Source: Nostoc sp. NMS7 (GTDB taxonomy: Bacteria > Cyanobacteriota > Cyanobacteriia > Cyanobacteriales > Nostocaceae). Taken from it: DNA of 36,473 nt. The stretch is taken from NCBI RefSeq assembly GCF_017115085.1, contig NZ_JABXKJ010000069.1:1-36473 (forward strand). The letters run 5' to 3'. Of the stretch, positions 8,861 through 16,011 are shown one piece after another. How positions within the stretch are numbered: the first letter of the stretch is position 1; every line of letters starts with the position of its first letter. The notes under the pieces are model-generated. The model had not been told where the DNA came from and searched no databases. It saw only the letters and a list, made by a program, of their open reading frames with translations. The translations under genes were made by a program, and so were the position numbers.

Positions 8861-9006
8861 AAAATTCAGAATTCAGAATTCAGAATCAATTAGTCGAGGA
8901 TTCAGACCCGCCACTACGAAACTTGACCACCAAATCGTAGATTTGATGGGGGTCTAAAAAGAGGTTATTCATCCGCTTTTTCGGTCAGAATTCAGAATGA
9001 ATTCTG
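8861..9006. repeat. Repeat-rich intergenic segment with inverted repeats
   Basis: The 416-bp gap before the transporter ATPase gene holds tandem ATTCAG/AATTCAG microrepeats (about 8861-8884). It also holds a possible hairpin with AGACCC (8904-8909) and GGGTCT (8950-8955) as closing stem. The third element is a perfect inverted repeat, CAGAATTCA (8986-8994) with TGAATTCTG (8998-9006). This looks like dispersed repeat DNA. I see no gene in 8746-9161. Confidence 0.55.
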
Positions 9007-9161
9007 TTCGGTGATTTTGGATGTATCCATTTGCTATGACTTCCCTTTGCCGGTTTATAGGTAAACCCCGATCGCAGTAATAAACTTTTCGGTTGTCTAA
9101 TTTTCTTGGGCATATACTAATTTGCCTTTTACCCAAGATTATTTAGACATTTCATATAAGT

Positions 9162-9944
9162 TTATTTTCCCAAATACGCCTCTAAAACTTTGGCATTACT
9201 TTGAATTTCTGCGGGTGTACCGTCAGCCAAATTCTGTCCTTCGGCAAGTACCCAAACGCGATCGCACAATGACATAATCACATCCATATTGTGTTCAATA
9301 ATCAAAAAGGTCATCCCGTCTTGACGATTCCAAGTGATAATGCGATCGCAAATATCATCAATTAATTTCGGATTCACCCCAGCTGCTGGTTCATCCAACA
9401 AAATTAACTTGGGATTAGTCATCAACGCCCGTCCCATTTCTAGTAGCTTGCGTTGTCCACCAGACAAGCTACCAGCATAATCGTATGCTTTTTTTGCCAA
9501 ACCCACTGATTCTAATAGGAACATTGCCCGCTCTATGAGTTGCTTTTCTTCCTTGACGACAACGTGCGGTTGCAACTGCACCTGCCAAAAATTTTCACCT
9601 GTTTGTTTTTGCGCCGCCAGCAGCATATTTTCTAACACCGACAACCGCGAGAGAGTTCGTGCAACCTGAAAAGTGCGGATTACTCCCTGTTGGGCGATTT
9701 GATATGGTTGCAAGTTGTGAATAGGTTCGCCGTCAAAAATCACTCGTCCCTTATCTGGGCGGATAAAGTTTGAGAGTAAGTTAAATAAAGTAGTTTTACC
9801 AGCACCATTGGGGCCAATCAAGCCTGTGATGCTGCCTTTAGGAACTTCGATTTTTGCCTCATTAACTGCTTTGATACCACCAAAGCTTTTAGAAAGTCCA
9901 GTTGCTACCAAAAGGGGAAGTGGCGATGACTGGTTATTTACCAA
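9162..9944 (-). CDS. livG: Branched-chain/neutral amino acid ABC transporter ATPase (LivG/NatA type)
   Basis: A 260-residue ABC ATPase of the HAAT (LivG) class. It shows Walker A GPNGAGKT at 44-51, Q-loop in RTFQVART, signature LSGGQ at 160-164, Walker B LLDEP at 182-186 and the H-loop His217. These subunits energise import of neutral or branched-chain amino acids; in Anabaena the equivalent is NatA of the N-I permease. Its start overlaps the end of the permease gene by 11 bp, so translation is probably coupled. The partner LivF-type ATPase, LivH permease and binding protein are not in the window, in keeping with dispersed nat loci in cyanobacteria. Confidence 0.9.
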   Translation of the reverse strand: MVNNQSSPLPLLVATGLSKSFGGIKAVNEAKIEVPKGSITGLIGPNGAGKTTLFNLLSNFIRPDKGRVIFDGEPIHNLQPYQIAQQGVIRTFQVARTLSRLSVLENMLLAAQKQTGENFWQVQLQPHVVVKEEKQLIERAMFLLESVGLAKKAYDYAGSLSGGQRKLLEMGRALMTNPKLILLDEPAAGVNPKLIDDICDRIITWNRQDGMTFLIIEHNMDVIMSLCDRVWVLAEGQNLADGTPAEIQSNAKVLEAYLGK

Positions 9945-11067
9945 GGGTGAGTTCCTCCTTTTTCCCTAAGATACCTTGAGGACGCCAAATCATCAGTATC
10001 ATTAAAATTAGTCCGATTACCATGATCCGAAATGCACCCAAACGTGCTTCATCAAGAGGAACGATTCTGGGTAAGACTTCCCGCGTCAGTGCATCGTAAG
10101 CAAAGAAAATTACCGCACCTAAGATTGTGCCAACATTATTCCCAGAACCGCCTAAAATTACTATGATCCAAGTATCAAATGTTAGTTGCGGTTGGAAATT
10201 ATCCGGGTAAATGGCGCTGAGTTGCCAAGCGAAGAAAGCACCAGCGATACCCGCGATCGCACCTCCAAGCATGAGAGATTGTAATTTATACCAAAAGACA
10301 TTTTTTCCTAGTGCCTTGGGAATTTCTTCATCTTCGCGGATCGCTTTGAGAATTCTACCCCAAGGCGATCGCACCAAAATTTCTAAGCGCCAGTATACAA
10401 ATGCTAAAACCAGCAGCAACACTAGCATTAAACCCGCTTTTGGGTTGTAATTATACAGTCCGATTACCCCAGAAATATAAATCGCTGCTGCCAAAACTGC
10501 TAATACAATTCCCACACCCAAGCGTGATGCGAATTCTTCCTTGCTAGTCATCCTTTGGCCTAAATCAGTAGTCCGAGATATTTGGGTAGTACGAATCCAT
10601 CGCCATAAGGTAAAAAAAGTTACGGCGGCTAGTAGCGTTAATAATCCAATCATCAGAAATCTGATAAACAAATTCGGCTCTGTGGATAGCGGTATGCGAT
10701 AACTTTGCACACCAAACGCCCCAGAAATCCAGGTATCACCCACAGGTAATTCCTGGTTATTTACCACCAAACGAATTAATTCGCCTGTACCAATAGTCAC
10801 AATTGACAGATAATCTTCCCGCAAGCGTAAAGTCGCAAAACCAATTATTAAACCCAACAAGGCGGCGACAATTGCCCCAGCTATTGCTGATATCACTAGG
10901 GGAACACCCTTTAAGCTTAACAACACAGTTGTATATGCTCCCAGCGTCATGAAAGCAATATGACCAAAGTTAATTAACCCTGTAAAGCCCCATTGCAAAT
11001 TTAGTCCGAGTGCGAATAAAGCGAAAATTGCTGTAGAAATTGCTAAGAAAATGAGATATTCAACCAT
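9934..11067 (-). CDS. livM: Branched-chain/neutral amino acid ABC transporter permease (LivM/NatC type)
   Basis: A 377-residue inner-membrane permease with about nine hydrophobic helices. It has the LivM hallmarks LGLNLQWGFTGLINFGHIAF near the N-terminus, RLREDYLSIVTIGTGELIR in the middle, and the EAA-like cytoplasmic loop with GRILKAIREDEEIPKALGKN, which contacts the ATPase. The ATPase gene follows with an 11-bp overlap. The mid-protein insertion (TSKEEFASRLGVG) is longer than in E. coli LivM but resembles NatC-type proteins. Substrate (neutral versus branched-chain amino acids) cannot be set from sequence. Confidence 0.9.
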   Translation of the reverse strand: MVEYLIFLAISTAIFALFALGLNLQWGFTGLINFGHIAFMTLGAYTTVLLSLKGVPLVISAIAGAIVAALLGLIIGFATLRLREDYLSIVTIGTGELIRLVVNNQELPVGDTWISGAFGVQSYRIPLSTEPNLFIRFLMIGLLTLLAAVTFFTLWRWIRTTQISRTTDLGQRMTSKEEFASRLGVGIVLAVLAAAIYISGVIGLYNYNPKAGLMLVLLLVLAFVYWRLEILVRSPWGRILKAIREDEEIPKALGKNVFWYKLQSLMLGGAIAGIAGAFFAWQLSAIYPDNFQPQLTFDTWIIVILGGSGNNVGTILGAVIFFAYDALTREVLPRIVPLDEARLGAFRIMVIGLILMILMIWRPQGILGKKEELTLGK

Positions 11068-11100
11068 GTTAATTTAGTCATTAGTTATTAGTCATTAGTC

Positions 11101-11190
11101 AAGCTTAGAGGTTCAAGCGCCAAGCTCAGAGGTTCAAGCGCCAAGCTCGGAGGTGCGATCGCCAAGCTCAGAGGTTCAATCGTCAAGCTC
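11101..11190. repeat. 21-bp direct tandem repeat, four copies
   Basis: Four consecutive 21-bp units of the form AAGCTCAGAGGTTCAAGCGCC start at 11101, 11122, 11143 and 11164, followed by a partial AAGCTC. The third copy has acquired a HIP1 octamer (GCGATCGC). The unit length is divisible by three, but the open frame has a stop just upstream and no start, so coding is unlikely. It lies 34 bp upstream of the transporter operon, within its likely promoter area. Confidence 0.9.
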
Positions 11191-11311
11191 TGGGAAACTT
11201 ACTAGCTCTTTCCTCTGGTACTAGGCAATAAATTTTAGCGTAGCTTGAGTGGAGCTAATTTTTTGGGAATACTATTTATTGTTGGTGTTTCCAGTAGGGA
11301 ATAATTAACGT

Positions 11312-11372
11312 GTCAGTAACCCAGCCTTAAAGGGACTGGGCTTGTAAGAGCAATCGAACAAGCCATACTGAC
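11312..11372. ncRNA. Candidate structured RNA: three-way junction
   Basis: A perfect 7-bp closing stem, GTCAGTA (11312-11318) with TACTGAC (11366-11372), encloses two hairpins. These are CCCAG/CTGGG (11320-11324 with 11336-11340) and GGCTTGT/ACAAGCC (11339-11345 with 11358-11364). The two inner stems share two bases, so they compete slightly. The stretch around it (11191-11781) has no convincing gene. It may be part of an RNA such as a mobile-element relic; I do not recognise the family and the strand is uncertain. Confidence 0.4.
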
Positions 11373-11706
11373 CAGACCACCCTGAGCGTAGTCGAAGGGT
11401 AAACGTTATTTGAGTCAGGACACCTCGGAATGCGTAGCTAGTTCCCCGCTCTGTCATTTGCAGTTAAACAAATTTAAGGTCACTGAATTAGTGCTGCAAG
11501 TCTAACAAGCTCTTATAACAGGTCGTTCGCACAGCGTCTCCCCTTGGGAGAAGCTAACATCACCCCGTAAGGAAGGCTCTTTGGAGCAAAACCGTTATGC
11601 GTACAGGGTTGTAAAATTTGAAATGGTAATTGTCCCATTGAAAGTGCATTACAAAAGCACACCGAATTAAACAACTCCAAGGCGGTAATGGTATCAAAAT
11701 ATTTAC

Positions 11707-11758
11707 TGCGGTTAAAACCGCACGAGCCGCTTCCCTCTCAGCACTCTTGGTGACTGAG
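11707..11758. other. Two adjacent strong hairpins at the end of a gene-free stretch
   Basis: TGCGGTT/AACCGCA (11707-11722) is followed by CTCAGCAC/GTGaCTGAG (11737-11758), a hairpin with one bulged A. Between 11372 and here lies a CCCTGAGCGTAGTCGAAGGG palindrome and other repeat-like DNA but no gene. Together with the junction at 11312 this 450-bp stretch looks like an RNA-rich mobile-element end whose protein gene is gone. Confidence 0.4.
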
Positions 11759-11781
11759 TTTCCCGCATCCCGTGTATTCCT

Positions 11782-11979
11782 ATGAATTTGCTACGACTTA
11801 GAATGCATCACTTAATCGAACAGTTAGGCGATGAGGATTTGCAAGACATTTGGGACGTTCTCGAAGCTTTACATTATGACTTTTATATGCTCAAAGCCAT
11901 AGAACAAGTCAAGCGATCGCAGCAACCGTGGGATATCTTAACCCATGAAGAAGCACTAAGACTGTTGATGTTTTTCTGA
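11782..11979 (+). CDS. Probable antitoxin of a type II toxin-antitoxin pair
   Basis: A small acidic protein of 65 residues (58 if the internal ATG at 11803, starting MHHLIEQLGDEDL, is used). It is helical, with no recognised DNA-binding motif. It resembles the short antitoxin-like proteins encoded before RelE/ParE-type toxins in cyanobacteria, and the next gene, 61 bp downstream on the same strand, looks like such a toxin. The assignment rests mainly on size, helical acidic composition and gene order. Confidence 0.6.
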   Translation: MNLLRLRMHHLIEQLGDEDLQDIWDVLEALHYDFYMLKAIEQVKRSQQPWDILTHEEALRLLMFF

Positions 11980-12040
11980 TTCAGCAGCGCTTTTTCGCTA
12001 ATGCCAGTGGCCCCTCAAGTTTTGGTTAAGGTAACGTCTA

Positions 12041-12298
12041 GTGACTCTGGAAATACGCTATGCAAGGTCTTTTTTGCTAGACCTAAAGAACTTAGAACCT
12101 GCCGCCTACGAGCGGGTGCATGATTTTGTCTTTATTGAGTTAGCCCAAAAGTGGCAGCTGACTGATTTAAAAGAACTACGACAGCTTGATGGTGAAGGCA
12201 TTTTTCACCGCTTCACCCTCGATAATTATCTGATTGGTATAGAAATCAGGGGTGAAATTGTAAAATTTCTGCGTGTCATCCCTATGCCAGATGTTTAA
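12041..12298 (+). CDS. RelE/ParE-superfamily toxin
   Basis: An 85-residue protein beginning at a GTG, with a RelE/ParE-like layout: N-terminal strand IRYARSFLLDLKNL, two helices, then strands around GEGIFHRFTLDNYLIGIEI and the ending IVKFLRVIPM, typical of the C-terminal strands of the fold. RelE-type members cut mRNA on the ribosome; ParE-type members poison gyrase. The exact activity cannot be told. A small acidic gene precedes it, so the two probably form a toxin-antitoxin module. Confidence 0.7.
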   Translation: MTLEIRYARSFLLDLKNLEPAAYERVHDFVFIELAQKWQLTDLKELRQLDGEGIFHRFTLDNYLIGIEIRGEIVKFLRVIPMPDV

Positions 12299-12410
12299 AA
12301 AGAGGAGTTAACGAATACTTAAAACTGTAAACAGTATAAGGCTAGGCAGGGATTGCCGTAACCTTCTATTAAACTAGTTTTTGAAATAACACTTTATTTG
12401 AGATTTCCCT

Positions 12411-13997
12411 ATGGATGCTAGGGCACTTTGGCAACGATACCAAAACTGGTTATATTTCCACGAGGGATTGGGACTGTACTTAGACGTGAGTCGGATACGG
12501 TTCGATGATGCCTTTGTGGATTCGTTGCAGCCGAAGTTTGACAAGGCGTTTGCGGATATGGCTCAACTGGAAAAGGGTGCGATCGCAAATCCCGATGAGA
12601 ACCGCATGGTTGGACACTACTGGCTGCGAAATCCTGATTTAGCGCCAACTCCAGAACTTACACAAGAAATTGTCCAAACCCTAGAACAAATCGAAGCTTT
12701 TGCGGAAAAAGTCCAAACAGGTGCGATTCATCCTCCCAGAGCCAGCCGCTTCACAGATATTATCTCCATTGGGATTGGTGGTTCCGCGCTCGGTCCCCAA
12801 TTCGTCGCCGAAGCCCTCGCTCCTGATTTCCCGCCCCTGAAACTTCACTTTATCGATAACAACGATCCGGCAGGTATTGATCGCGTTCTCAATCATGTAC
12901 GAAACAGCCTCGCCAGCACTTTGGTATTGGTAATCTCCAAATCTGGGGGGACGCCAGAACCTCGCAACGGCATGATTGAAGTTAAAAAAGCCTACGCTGG
13001 ACACAATTTGGAATTTGCCCAGTATGCGGTAGCTATTACTAGCGTTGATAGCAACCTCGACAAGCTCGCCAAAGATGAAGGTTGGCTGGCCAGATTTCCG
13101 ATGTATGACTGGGTAGGAGGACGCACTTCAGAAATGTCTGCTGTGGGGCTAGTACCAGCAGCATTGCAGGGCATTGATGTTCGCGCCATCCTAGATGGTG
13201 CAAAAGAAATGGATGACGCTACCCGCGTCCCAGATGTGAAAAATAATCCAGCAGCCTTACTCGCCTTATCTTGGTACTTTGCTGGCAATGGACGGGGTGA
13301 AAAAGATATGGTTGTTCTACCTTACAAGGACAGCTTATTTTTATTCAGTCGCTATTTGCAACAGCTAGTGATGGAATCCTTGGGTAAGGAAAAAGACTTA
13401 GACGGTAACGTTGTCCATCAAGGCATCGCCGTTTATGGCAACAAAGGCTCAACAGATCAACACGCTTATGTCCAGCAGTTGCGTGAGGGTGTAGCGAATT
13501 TCTTTGCTACCTTCATCGAAGTGTTGGAAGATCGTCAGGGGCCATCCACTGAAATAGATCCGGGAGTTACATCAGGCGATTATCTTTCCGGTTTTCTCCA
13601 AGGAACCCGACAAGCGCTTTATGAAAATCACCGCGATTCGATTACAGTCACGATTCCTCAAGTTAACCCCCGAACAGTCGGGGCATTAATTGCTTTGTAT
13701 GAACGCGCTGTTGGTTTCTACGCTAGTTTGATCAACGTTAACGCCTACCATCAGCCAGGGGTAGAAGCTGGCAAAAAAGCTGCCGCCACCATTCTCGACT
13801 TGCAAACACGAGTCGTAGCAGTGCTACAAAAAGAAAAAACTCCTCTTTCTCTTGACGAACTCGCTTCTAAAGCAGGCGCATCAGAGCAAGTTGAGGCAAT
13901 TTACAAGATTTTGCGTCATATCCACGCCAATCAGCGAGGTGTGGTTTTCCAAGGTGATCTTCAGAAACCCGGTAGTTTAACTGTTTCTGCTAGCTGA
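12411..13997 (+). CDS. pgi: Glucose-6-phosphate isomerase
   Basis: A complete 528-residue phosphoglucose isomerase interconverting glucose-6-phosphate and fructose-6-phosphate, cytosolic, serving glycolysis, gluconeogenesis and the oxidative pentose phosphate cycle. Family landmarks are the [11 protein letters not shown] segment (119-129), the sugar-phosphate loop SKSGGT (176-181), [11 protein letters not shown] (236-246) and the KGSTDQHAY and DRQGP regions. A C-terminal extension of about 80 residues after AGKKAA is normal for cyanobacterial enzymes. A clear intrinsic terminator follows, so it is a single-gene transcript or the last gene after the toxin-antitoxin pair. Confidence 0.96.
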   Translation: MDARALWQRYQNWLYFHEGLGLYLDVSRIRFDDAFVDSLQPKFDKAFADMAQLEKGAIANPDENRMVGHYWLRNPDLAPTPELTQEIVQTLEQIEAFAEKVQTGAIHPPRASRFTDIISIGIGGSALGPQFVAEALAPDFPPLKLHFIDNNDPAGIDRVLNHVRNSLASTLVLVISKSGGTPEPRNGMIEVKKAYAGHNLEFAQYAVAITSVDSNLDKLAKDEGWLARFPMYDWVGGRTSEMSAVGLVPAALQGIDVRAILDGAKEMDDATRVPDVKNNPAALLALSWYFAGNGRGEKDMVVLPYKDSLFLFSRYLQQLVMESLGKEKDLDGNVVHQGIAVYGNKGSTDQHAYVQQLREGVANFFATFIEVLEDRQGPSTEIDPGVTSGDYLSGFLQGTRQALYENHRDSITVTIPQVNPRTVGALIALYERAVGFYASLINVNAYHQPGVEAGKKAAATILDLQTRVVAVLQKEKTPLSLDELASKAGASEQVEAIYKILRHIHANQRGVVFQGDLQKPGSLTVSAS

Positions 13998-14029
13998 TAG
14001 CTCTAGTTTGAATATCATATTTTGTCCAT

Positions 14030-14056
14030 AATTGTTGTATCAGCAACAATTTTTTA
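14030..14056 (+). terminator. Intrinsic terminator of pgi
   Basis: AATTGTTG (14030-14037) pairs perfectly with CAACAATT (14044-14051) around a 6-nt loop, running into a T tract (14050-14055). It lies 33 bp after the pgi stop codon. Confidence 0.85.
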
Positions 14057-14058
14057 TT

Positions 14059-14106
14059 GTGAAGCATCCTAGATAGAAAGTATATCTTTTGTCTAGGATG
14101 CTTCAC
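14059..14106. repeat. Perfect 15-bp inverted repeat
   Basis: GTGAAGCATCCTAGA (14059-14073) and TCTAGGATGCTTCAC (14092-14106) are exact reverse complements separated by 18 AT-rich bases. It lies directly after the pgi terminator and 55 bp before the ParD-type gene. It could be a second hairpin, an operator of the antitoxin, or one end of a small mobile repeat. Confidence 0.8.
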
Positions 14107-14160
14107 TATTATGTATTCAATTCATAATTAAAGATAGCGAAGTTAAGACAGCACTAACAA

Positions 14161-14460
14161 ATGGGGCTAATTACTATGACTGAATCAACTGCAAAACAAC
14201 CTGCACGTCGAGGTAGAATCTTTCCAGAACGCACTTTACCACCAGAAGAACTTGCTAGAGGCAAAGCTGAAGAAGTGATTAGTAAAGCATTAAAGTTGGT
14301 ATTAGAGTGGGAAAAAGGTTATCAGCAGTGGGTTGGAGAAACGCGCGAAAAAGTTGAGGTTGCTATTGAGCAACTGGATAGAGGGGAAGGTATTGATGGA
14401 GAAGTTGTACTTGAACAACTGCGAGAAAAACTGCGTAAAGCAAAAGAAGCACAAGGATGA
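14161..14460 (+). CDS. parD: ParD-like antitoxin (partner toxin broken)
   Basis: A 99-residue charged protein; the internal ATG at 14176 (MTESTAKQPARRG) is an alternative start giving 94 residues. The C-terminal half, with YQQWVGETREKVEVAIEQLDRGEGIDGEVV and a basic helix, resembles ParD-type antitoxins (rule of reading: WxxETREKV...GEVV...LR). The toxin-like frame begins at 14457, overlapping this stop codon by the ATGA pattern typical of such operons, but it is truncated. The antitoxin is therefore an orphan relic or may still bind DNA. Confidence 0.7.
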   Translation: MGLITMTESTAKQPARRGRIFPERTLPPEELARGKAEEVISKALKLVLEWEKGYQQWVGETREKVEVAIEQLDRGEGIDGEVVLEQLREKLRKAKEAQG

Positions 14461-14594
14461 AACAACATATCATCTCTGCAAAAGCTAGTCAGGATTTATC
14501 AGAAATTATTGATTATTTTGTCAGGATAAATATTGATGCTGGGAACAATTTCCTTGCTTATTTTCCGTTTATCGATAAATCGCGGAGAAAGTAA
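14457..14594 (+). pseudogene. Truncated ParE-type toxin gene
   Basis: The frame starts with an ATG overlapping the antitoxin stop and reads MKQHIISAKASQDLSEIIDY, then FVRINIDAGNNF, which is the N-terminal third of RelE/ParE toxins. After about residue 33 the similarity ends and a stop occurs at codon 46; family members are about 90-100 residues. The lost part would have carried the C-terminal strands and active residues. The break coincides with the 3' end of the minus-strand nuclease gene (ending at 14558), so insertion of that operon may have cut the toxin. Confidence 0.7.
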
Positions 14595-16009
14595 AAGCGA
14601 TCGCTATTCCAATTACTGCCTTTTATTCGCCCTAAATAGCCTGTTAATGGTGAAGAAAGTTCTATCAAAATTTCGTACAAATTTTGAGGTGTCAAAGGCT
14701 GAGGGGGATGATCGTAAATATATGCTACGTGAAGTGCATCAACTCCTACATCTCGATCACCTGTTTTTTCTAGATGCTTTTTGACAAGCTGGATAATGTG
14801 CGATCGCAGCTTTATAGATTGTTCAACTTTATCGATATAAGTATTAACTTTATCTTCAGCTAAACCAAAAGGAGCTTGTTGCAAATACTCTTTTAGTTCT
14901 AACAAATTGATAGAATTTTTGTAGTGTGCTTGCAGTTCAACTAGTTTTTGCAGTGTTTCAGGGCTAATAACATTCATTTGATTTTCGGTTGCTGTTCTCA
15001 AGGCGTAAAAATTTAGTTCTCCAGCCGCTACAATTAATTTAATTGAATTTTCATATTGAACTTTACCAAGATGGTTCATACCTATTTTTAGTAACTGTGC
15101 AGGTGTACCATCAGTAACTTTCTCAGTTTTAGTTGCTTTGCACTCTCCTACTATTGGATAAGGTTGTTCAGCGTAAAAATCCATGCCTCCTGCGCCACCA
15201 GTTGCATCGGGATTTAAACCTGAACCTGTAAAGCCTAATTTTAGTAATCCTCTACGAACTAACTTTTCAAATGTATGTCCGTCGCTAGAGTTCCCAACTT
15301 CAGCAATTTTTTGAATCCAAGGTAAGTCTAAATCTAATGGATTTGTTGGTTGATTGCTACTCCAACCTAAAAATGCTTTGATATCGTCGTCTAATCCTTT
15401 CGCTGCTGGTTGGCTAATGGTTAGGGATGCGATCGCACTCTGCAATTCTTCCAATTCAGGATGCAGCGCGGGTTCTAGCTTTTCTAATTGGCGTTTGCGT
15501 TGGGCGAAGGTGCGATCGGTTAATATTGGTTTAGCTTCAATAACTATTGTGGGTTGTGATAAAGGGATAAATTGGCTTGTAGCAGTGGTGCTGACTTCAA
15601 TTGGTTTATCTAACTCATAAACCCGTAGGTATACGAGAAAAATATAATGATATTGTAACAAGATTTCCTTTAGTGCTTCAGTACTCCAAATTGTAGATTT
15701 TGATAAGATATCTAAAGGTTCGGTATCATCGAGTATTTGACATAGTTCGCACTTAGCCCATGCTTTAATTAAAATTCTTTCCGAATTAACCTTTGCCACG
15801 TTATTTACAGCAATTTTCTGTAAATTTGCATTGTAATAACGCTCAAGTGGTAATGGGAGAGTTGAGGGATTAATCGGATATAGGGCAAATTGTCGCCCCG
15901 GTTCAATAAACATCCGGGGTATTGTTGCAATCATTCGTCCTTGTATTAAAGCTTCAACTTCTTGAGCAGGTAGACATATAGCTTGGTCAATTAAGACTGA
16001 TTCACTCAT
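14558..16009 (-). CDS. PD-(D/E)XK nuclease with N-terminal DUF1802-like domain
   Basis: A 483-residue protein, third gene of a tight operon, starting 2 nt after the stop of the ATPase gene. Residues about 8-135 resemble DUF1802 (EPGRQFALYP, WAKCELCQILDD, IWSTEALKEIL, FLVYLRVYEL); a charged helical linker follows (165-195). Residues about 245-345 form a restriction-endonuclease-like core: Glu248, Asp277 (GGAGGMDF) and Glu289-Cys-Lys291 (IVGECKAT), with KLIVAAGELNFYA after it. This is the order of a Mrr/PD-(D/E)XK DNA-cleaving domain. The C-terminal 130 residues are unassigned. The likely role is the effector of a defence or DNA-conflict system, inferred from domain and context. Confidence 0.75.
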   Translation of the reverse strand: MSESVLIDQAICLPAQEVEALIQGRMIATIPRMFIEPGRQFALYPINPSTLPLPLERYYNANLQKIAVNNVAKVNSERILIKAWAKCELCQILDDTEPLDILSKSTIWSTEALKEILLQYHYIFLVYLRVYELDKPIEVSTTATSQFIPLSQPTIVIEAKPILTDRTFAQRKRQLEKLEPALHPELEELQSAIASLTISQPAAKGLDDDIKAFLGWSSNQPTNPLDLDLPWIQKIAEVGNSSDGHTFEKLVRRGLLKLGFTGSGLNPDATGGAGGMDFYAEQPYPIVGECKATKTEKVTDGTPAQLLKIGMNHLGKVQYENSIKLIVAAGELNFYALRTATENQMNVISPETLQKLVELQAHYKNSINLLELKEYLQQAPFGLAEDKVNTYIDKVEQSIKLRSHIIQLVKKHLEKTGDRDVGVDALHVAYIYDHPPQPLTPQNLYEILIELSSPLTGYLGRIKGSNWNSDRFYFLRDLSINGK

Positions 16010-16011
16010 AT

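Noticed and set aside
11101..11205. Frame KLRGSSAKLRGSSAKLGGAI
   Set aside because: A stop codon lies just upstream and there is no start; it is the translation of a 21-bp tandem repeat.
11312..11781. Group II intron
   Set aside because: No domain V consensus and no reverse transcriptase gene were found; it is kept only as a possible relic of unknown type.
14041..14110. Possible CRISPR-like or attachment-site repeat
   Set aside because: Only one inverted pair is present, with no direct repeat array, spacer pattern, integrase or tRNA nearby.
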